From an uncultured Eubacteriales bacterium (GTDB lineage: Bacteria; Bacillota; Clostridia; Oscillospirales; CAG-382), in the NCBI GenBank assembly GCA_900548115.1, contig URJL01000021.1, positions 1 through 35,280 of the forward strand: DNA of 35,280 nucleotides. Reading direction: 5' to 3'. This document shows, one piece after another, positions 31,146-35,280 of the stretch. The translations under genes were made by a program, and so were the position numbers. Each line of letters opens with the position of its first letter. The first letter of the stretch is position 1. The notes beneath the pieces are model-generated. The model saw only the letters and a list, made by a program, of their open reading frames with translations. It did not search any database and was not told the DNA's origin.

Positions 31146-31191
31146 TTTGACCTTCTTTGACTTTGACTTTCTCTGACTTTTATGCTACACT
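31146..31191 (+). promoter_or_regulatory. CtsR operator overlapping the ctsR operon promoter
   Basis: TTTGACC-TTC-TTTGACT (31146-31162) is a direct heptad repeat with a 3-base gap, the reverse complement of the known CtsR box RGTCAAA-NAN-RGTCAAA. A further TTTGACT overlaps at 31162-31168. The promoter is TTGACT (31163-31168), 17 bases, TACACT (31186-31191). The box abuts and overlaps the -35, consistent with heat-shock autorepression. Confidence 0.88.
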
Positions 31192-31234
31192 ATATGCAAA
31201 GAGTAAAGAAAAGAGAAAAATCGGAGGGACGCCT

Positions 31235-31705
31235 ATGCTGATGTCGGAAAAAATAGCGGAGATATTGGAGGAGATGCTGCGGGAACACGGCGGCACGGCG
31301 GAGATCTGCCGCAACGATTTTGCCGAGCGCGTCGGCTGTGTGCCGAGCCAGATCAATTATGTTTTGTCCTCCCGTTTTTCCAAAAACCACGGCTATCTTG
31401 TGGAAAGCCGGCGCGGGGGCGGCGGGTATATCAAGATCACGCGGCTTCCCGTCGACAAAAGCACCTATCTTATGCACCTGTACGGCAGCGTCGGCGATAC
31501 GCTCTCCGCACCGGAGGCGCAGCTGTATCTTTCCGCACTGGAGCAGAACGGCTTTGTCGCCTCCGCCGCCCGCCGTCTGTTCGCGGCGCTTTTGTCGGAC
31601 GAAAGTCTTCGCGTCGAAAAAGATGCGGGCGTTCGGAACGCCCTGCGCGCCGACCTTTTCAAAACCGTGCTGCTCGGCGTGATTTCCGAAAACGGCAAGC
31701 GGTGA
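31235..31705 (+). CDS. ctsR: Transcriptional repressor CtsR
   Basis: The protein has 156 residues from the ATG at 31235 after CGGAGGG; an earlier in-frame ATG at 31157 is inside the promoter. The DNA-binding domain reads SEKIAEILEEMLREHGGTAEICRNDFAERVGCVPSQINYVLSSRFSKNHGYLVESRRGGGGYIKITRL. The RGGGGYI wing is the heat-sensing glycine loop, which also contacts DNA. The C-terminal dimer and McsB-contact domain follows. CtsR represses clp and mcs genes until heat or McsB-ClpC action removes it. First gene of ctsR-mcsA-mcsB-clpC. Confidence 0.97.
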   Translation: MLMSEKIAEILEEMLREHGGTAEICRNDFAERVGCVPSQINYVLSSRFSKNHGYLVESRRGGGGYIKITRLPVDKSTYLMHLYGSVGDTLSAPEAQLYLSALEQNGFVASAARRLFAALLSDESLRVEKDAGVRNALRADLFKTVLLGVISENGKR

Positions 31706-31734
31706 AGCGCATCGAATAAAAGGAGTGAAGCGTT

Positions 31735-32349
31735 ATGTTATGTGAAATGTGCGGGAAAGCGCCCGCGACCTTTTTCTTCCGTCAGACGAAAAACGGTCAT
31801 ACCATCGAAAAAAATCTTTGCGCCGACTGTGCGAAAAAACAGGGCCTTGCGAGTGAATTTCTGCCTTTCGGAGCGGGAAGCGACGCGAACGACGACTTTT
31901 TCGGCAATCTCTTCGGAAGCTTTCTCGAGGAAAAGCCGAAGATCGTCGAGACCGAGACCTGCCCGAAATGCGGCATGACGCTGTCCGAACTTTTCCACAA
32001 CGGAAAAGTCGGCTGTGACCGCTGCTACACCGTTTTTCGCTCGGCGCTCATGCCGACGATCTCCAAGATCCACGGAAACGTAAAGCACTGCGGAAGCCGC
32101 CCGAGCAAAGTCGAAGAAGCGGACGGAGCGGAAGCCTCGGACGCGCCGAAGCGCGAGCCGACGGCGGACGAAAAGATAAACGCGCTTCGAGAGGAGCTGA
32201 AGATCGCCGTTGAAAAGCAGGAATATGAGGACGCGGCGGTACTTCGCGACAGAATACGCATGCTTGAAAAAGAGCAGGAGGAGCAAAAAGAAAACAGCGC
32301 ATCGAATGAAAATGACGAGAACGGCGGCGAGGGGAGTGAGCGGAAATGA
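31735..32349 (+). CDS. mcsA: McsA, zinc-binding activator of the arginine kinase McsB
   Basis: The protein has 204 residues. Zinc-finger cysteines occur as MLCEMCGKAPATFFF, LCADCAKKQG, ETCPKCGMTLSEL and VGCDRCYTVF. The C-terminal UVR motif is INALREELKIAVEKQEYEDAAVLRDRIRML. McsA activates McsB and helps deliver phospho-arginine-marked substrates to ClpC. AAGGAG precedes the ATG, and the stop overlaps the mcsB start by 4 bases (ATGA). Confidence 0.96.
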   Translation: MLCEMCGKAPATFFFRQTKNGHTIEKNLCADCAKKQGLASEFLPFGAGSDANDDFFGNLFGSFLEEKPKIVETETCPKCGMTLSELFHNGKVGCDRCYTVFRSALMPTISKIHGNVKHCGSRPSKVEEADGAEASDAPKREPTADEKINALREELKIAVEKQEYEDAAVLRDRIRMLEKEQEEQKENSASNENDENGGEGSERK

Positions 32350-33359
32350 AATGGTATTGTGACAAAAGCGCTTCGGAGGGTGTTGTATTAAGCTCCCGCG
32401 TGCGTCTTGCACGCAACCTTGCCGACTACCCTTTCCCGCAGAAATGCGACGCAAAAACGCGAAAGGTCATTGCCGAAAAGGTGAAAGAGACCTTCGAAAA
32501 ATACGGAAACGAGCGGTATACTTATCTTGACATGGCGTCGCTTTCTCCTCTAAACCGCAAGGTGCTTTTGGAGGATCACGCCATCAGCCCCGAATTCTGC
32601 GCCGCCGACGGCGAAGGACGCATGCTCATTGCCGATGAAAAAAATGAGTTGTACATCATGGTCGGCGAGGAGGATCACGTGCGCATTCAAAGCCTTGCGC
32701 CGGGGCTTATGCTCGAGGAAGCCTATGCGCGGGCAAAAAGCGCCGATCGCGCGCTCGGCGAGGGCTTGCGGCTTGCCTTTGACGAAGAATTCGGTTATCT
32801 CACCGCGTGTCCGACCAACCTCGGTACGGCGATGCGCGCTTCGTGTATGCTGCATCTGCCTGCGCTCACCGCGTGCGGCAGAATTAAAGCGCTTGTCGCG
32901 CTGATGACCAAGATCGGACTTACCGTCCGCGGGCTGTACGGAGAGGGGAGCGACGCCGACGGCTGTGTTTATCAGATCTCCAATCAGGTGACCCTCGGAA
33001 TTTCCGAAGAGGACGCGGTCGAAAAGCTGAAAAACGCGGTGATCGGCGTCGTCGAGAGGGAAAACGCCCTTCGCGAAAGCTTACGTGACGGAGGAGGACT
33101 GGATTTTGAGGACAGCATCTGGCGTTCCTACGGCATTTTGAAATGCGCCCGCAAGCTTTCGTACCCCGAGCTTTTGAAGCTTTGGTCGGATGTCATGCTG
33201 GGGGCGCGGTGCGGTTTTCTTCACGATATTGCGGGGGTAAATCTCGTGCGCATTCTCATCGAGACCATGCCCGCGCACCTTCGCGCCAAATTCCCCGAGC
33301 TGCAAGGCGAAGCCGCGCTCGACGCCAAACGGGCGGAGATACTGCGCGAGGCGCTTTGA
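32346..33359 (+). CDS. mcsB: Protein arginine kinase McsB
   Basis: The protein has 337 residues. It has the guanido-phosphotransferase fold with VVLSSRVRLARNLADYPFP, a nucleotide-binding segment VGEEDHVRIQSL, and the family block FGYLTACPTNLGTAMRAS (catalytic Cys included). The C-terminal regulatory half (about 235-337) has SYGILKCARKLSYPELLKLWSDVMLGA. McsB phosphorylates arginines on misfolded proteins and on CtsR, creating degradation marks read by the ClpC N-domain. It is translationally coupled to mcsA and followed by clpC after 52 bases. Confidence 0.97.
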   Translation: MKWYCDKSASEGVVLSSRVRLARNLADYPFPQKCDAKTRKVIAEKVKETFEKYGNERYTYLDMASLSPLNRKVLLEDHAISPEFCAADGEGRMLIADEKNELYIMVGEEDHVRIQSLAPGLMLEEAYARAKSADRALGEGLRLAFDEEFGYLTACPTNLGTAMRASCMLHLPALTACGRIKALVALMTKIGLTVRGLYGEGSDADGCVYQISNQVTLGISEEDAVEKLKNAVIGVVERENALRESLRDGGGLDFEDSIWRSYGILKCARKLSYPELLKLWSDVMLGARCGFLHDIAGVNLVRILIETMPAHLRAKFPELQGEAALDAKRAEILREAL

Positions 33360-33411
33360 AAAATTAAAAAAAGAAACCAAAGAACATATAAAGAAAATGA
33401 GGTGAAAACAT

Positions 33412-35225
33412 ATGATGGATCGTTTTACCGACAACGCGGGGCGCGCGCTCAGCGCCGCTTATACCGCCGCACGCAAAATGGGACATACCGGCGTCGGAAG
33501 CGAGCATTTGCTGCTCGGACTTTTGTCCCGCCGCGATTCCATCGCGGCAAAGCTTCTGGCAAAGCACGGGATCACCTATGAAAATTTTTACGACAAGATC
33601 GTCCGCAACGACGGACGCGGGGACGAGTCGGAAGAAAACGTCGATATGAGCCCGCGTGCCAAGCGCATTATCGAAAATTCGGGCGCCGAGGCACTTGCGA
33701 CGGCGCAGAATTATATCGGTACCGAACACATTCTCATGGCGATTTTGCATGAGTCCGACTGCGTTGCCGTAAAGCTCCTTTTGGAGGAAAACGTCGACCT
33801 TGACGCTTTGTACGCGCAGACCTCCGCGGTCGCCTGCGGATTTGAGCCGTCGGGCTTTACGGGCGGGAGCGATGCACCGAAAAAAGGACAAGGCGAGAAA
33901 AAAGAGCCCTCGTCCGACAAAACGCCGACGCTCGATCAATACGGAAACGACCTTACCGCCGCCGCGCGCGAAGGCAAGCTTGATCCCGTTATCGGGCGGG
34001 AAAACGAGATGCAGCGGGTCATTCAGATTCTCTCGCGCCGCACGAAGAACAATCCGTGTCTGATCGGCGAACCGGGTGTCGGAAAAACGGCGGTTGCCGA
34101 GGGATTGGCGGAGAAGATCGTCTCGGGCGAAGTGCCCGACACCATCCGCGGAAAACGCGTGGTCGCGCTTGACCTTTCGGGCATGATCGCGGGCGCAAAA
34201 TACCGCGGCGAATTCGAAGAGCGCATCAAGAGCGTTATGGCGGAGGTAAAAAAGGCGGGCAACGTGATTCTTTTCATCGATGAGATCCACACGCTCATCG
34301 GCGCGGGATCGGCAGAGGGCGCGATCGATGCCGCCAATATTCTAAAGCCCGCTCTCTCGCGCGGCGAAATTCAGGTCATCGGCGCAACCACCATTGCCGA
34401 GTACCGCAAATACATCGAAAAGGACGCGGCGCTCGAGCGGCGTTTCCAGTCGGTCATGGTGGGCGAGCCGAGCCGCGAAGAGGCGGTGCGCATTCTTTAC
34501 GGTCTGCGCGACAAATACGAAGCACATCACCACGTCAAGATCACCGACGAAGCGATCCGCGCCGCCGTCGAGCTTTCGGCACGGTACATCGCCGACCGTT
34601 ATCTGCCCGACAAGGCGATCGACCTCATCGATGAAGCGGCGTCGAAAAAGCGCATCTCCGAGATCACCGCACCGGCGGAGCTTCGCAGCACCGAAGAGGA
34701 GATAAAAAAGCTGTCCGCCGAAAAGGGCGAATATGTCCGCACGCAGGAATTCGAAAAGGCGGCGCAGGTGCGCAACCGCGAAAAGGAACTGCGCGAAAAG
34801 CTGGAAAACGACAAGAAGGACTGGGAAGAGAAGAAGCGGCAGAGCTATCCTTCGATCGGCGAAGAGGATATTGCCGACGTTGTGACGGCGTGGACCTCGA
34901 TCCCCGTGGCAAAGCTTGCCAAAGAGGAATCGGAAAAGCTTCTTCACCTCGACGAGCTTTTGAAAAAGCGCGTCATCGGACAGGATGAAGCGGTCTCGAC
35001 GGTCGCCCGCGCAATACGCCGCGGCAGGACGGGACTTTCCGATCCCAAGCGTCCGCAAGGCTCGTTTATCTTCTGCGGTCCGACGGGCGTCGGCAAGACC
35101 GAGCTTTCCAAAGCCCTTGCCGAAGCGCTTTTCGGCGATGAAAACGCTATTGTGCGCTTTGATATGTCGGAATACATGGAAAAGCACAGCGTGTCCAAGC
35201 TCATCGGTTCACCTCCCGGCTATGT
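33412..35225 (+). CDS. clpC: ClpC AAA+ unfoldase, truncated at the contig end
   Basis: About 604 residues are present of roughly 810. Two Clp-N repeats lie at about 1-150 (FTDNAGRALSAAYTAARKMGH..; IIENSGAEALATAQNYIGTEHILMAIL). The first AAA+ domain has Walker A GEPGVGKT at 219-226 and Walker B FIDEIH near 288-293. A UVR/middle segment is at about 435-460 (EFEKAAQVRNREKEL), and the second domain has Walker A GPTGVGKT at 556-563. ClpC unfolds phospho-arginine-tagged proteins for ClpP. The start at 33412 follows GAGGTGA. The genomic sequence stops after GSPPGY; further codons come from sequencing adapter, so the open frame beyond 35225 is artificial. Confidence 0.97.
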
Positions 35226-35280
35226 CTGTCTCTTATACACATCTCCGAGCCCACGAGACAGGCAAAATCTCGTATGCCGT
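35226..35280. other. Illumina Nextera adapter sequence (contamination)
   Basis: 35226-35244 equals the 19-base Tn5 mosaic end (CTGTCTCTTATACACATCT). 35245-35259 continues as the Nextera read-2 adapter (CCGAGCCCACGAGAC). An index-like stretch starting AGGCA follows, then TCTCGTATGCCGT, the beginning of the P7 flow-cell sequence. This is library-construction sequence, not genome. Confidence 0.98.

Noticed and set aside
31157..31234. Earlier in-frame ATG for ctsR
   Set aside because: It falls within the CtsR operator and -35 of the promoter; the ATG at 31235 has a proper ribosome site and matches the family N-terminus.

Overview
The window reads as chromosomal DNA of an endospore-forming clostridium (Bacillota, class Clostridia), probably an uncultured gut-type lineage of moderate GC content. 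Support comes from the spore genes gerW (ytfJ) and spoIVB, a DUF2953-gerW pair, the ctsR-mcsA-mcsB-clpC operon typical of low-GC Gram-positives, sigma-A type promoters with 17-base spacers, strong Shine-Dalgarno sites, GTG and TTG starts, and a predicted lysine riboswitch. No rRNA and no CRISPR array were seen. The last 55 bases are not genomic: they match the Illumina Nextera transposon/index adapter, so the contig ends inside clpC at about 35225.

Layout. 1-360: four tRNA genes (Met/Ile-CAT partial, Trp, Asp, Thr-GGT) and a terminator. 360-3600: A/T-rich accessory stretch with two small membrane-protein genes, each broken by a small indel (a 7-bp tandem duplication, and one extra base in a T run), a weak two-frame small-ORF pair behind a near-consensus promoter, palindromic GTATAC repeats, a predicted short transcript and a serine recombinase. 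3600-6880: small membrane protein, recD2 helicase, tsaE. 7000-14770: a BofC-C-like gene (minus), class A PBP, SLH protein, XRE regulator, DUF2953-gerW, M20 dipeptidase. 14820-16370 (minus): orphan OmpR-type regulator and a divergent MogA/MoaB-like protein. 16600-19060: ribF-dacF-like operon; the carboxypeptidase homologue has lost two of three catalytic motifs. 19140-20390 (minus): marR-tauE/safE operon with a palindromic operator inside its promoter. 20600-23780: tRNA-Thr(CGT), RluA-type synthase, a free-standing 49-residue peptide gene, a TVP38/TMEM64 protein and a DMT transporter. 23860-27810 (minus): cytosolic-looking beta-helix protein, then an NhaC-family transporter behind a lysine riboswitch. 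27880-30930: SLOG protein, spoIVB, VanY-type carboxypeptidase. 31140-35225: CtsR operator/promoter and ctsR-mcsA-mcsB-clpC.

Functional themes are cell-envelope and peptidoglycan work linked to sporulation (PBP, DacF-like, VanY, SLH, gerW, spoIVB), protein quality control by arginine phosphorylation (McsB/ClpC under CtsR), and solute transport with local control (MarR/TauE, lysine riboswitch/NhaC). I did not find a convincing multi-gene novel defence or biosynthetic system. The most interesting leads are the orphan small peptide gene, the degenerate DacF homologue, the two frame-broken membrane proteins beside a recombinase with palindromic repeats, and a strong promoter firing antisense through the BofC-like gene.
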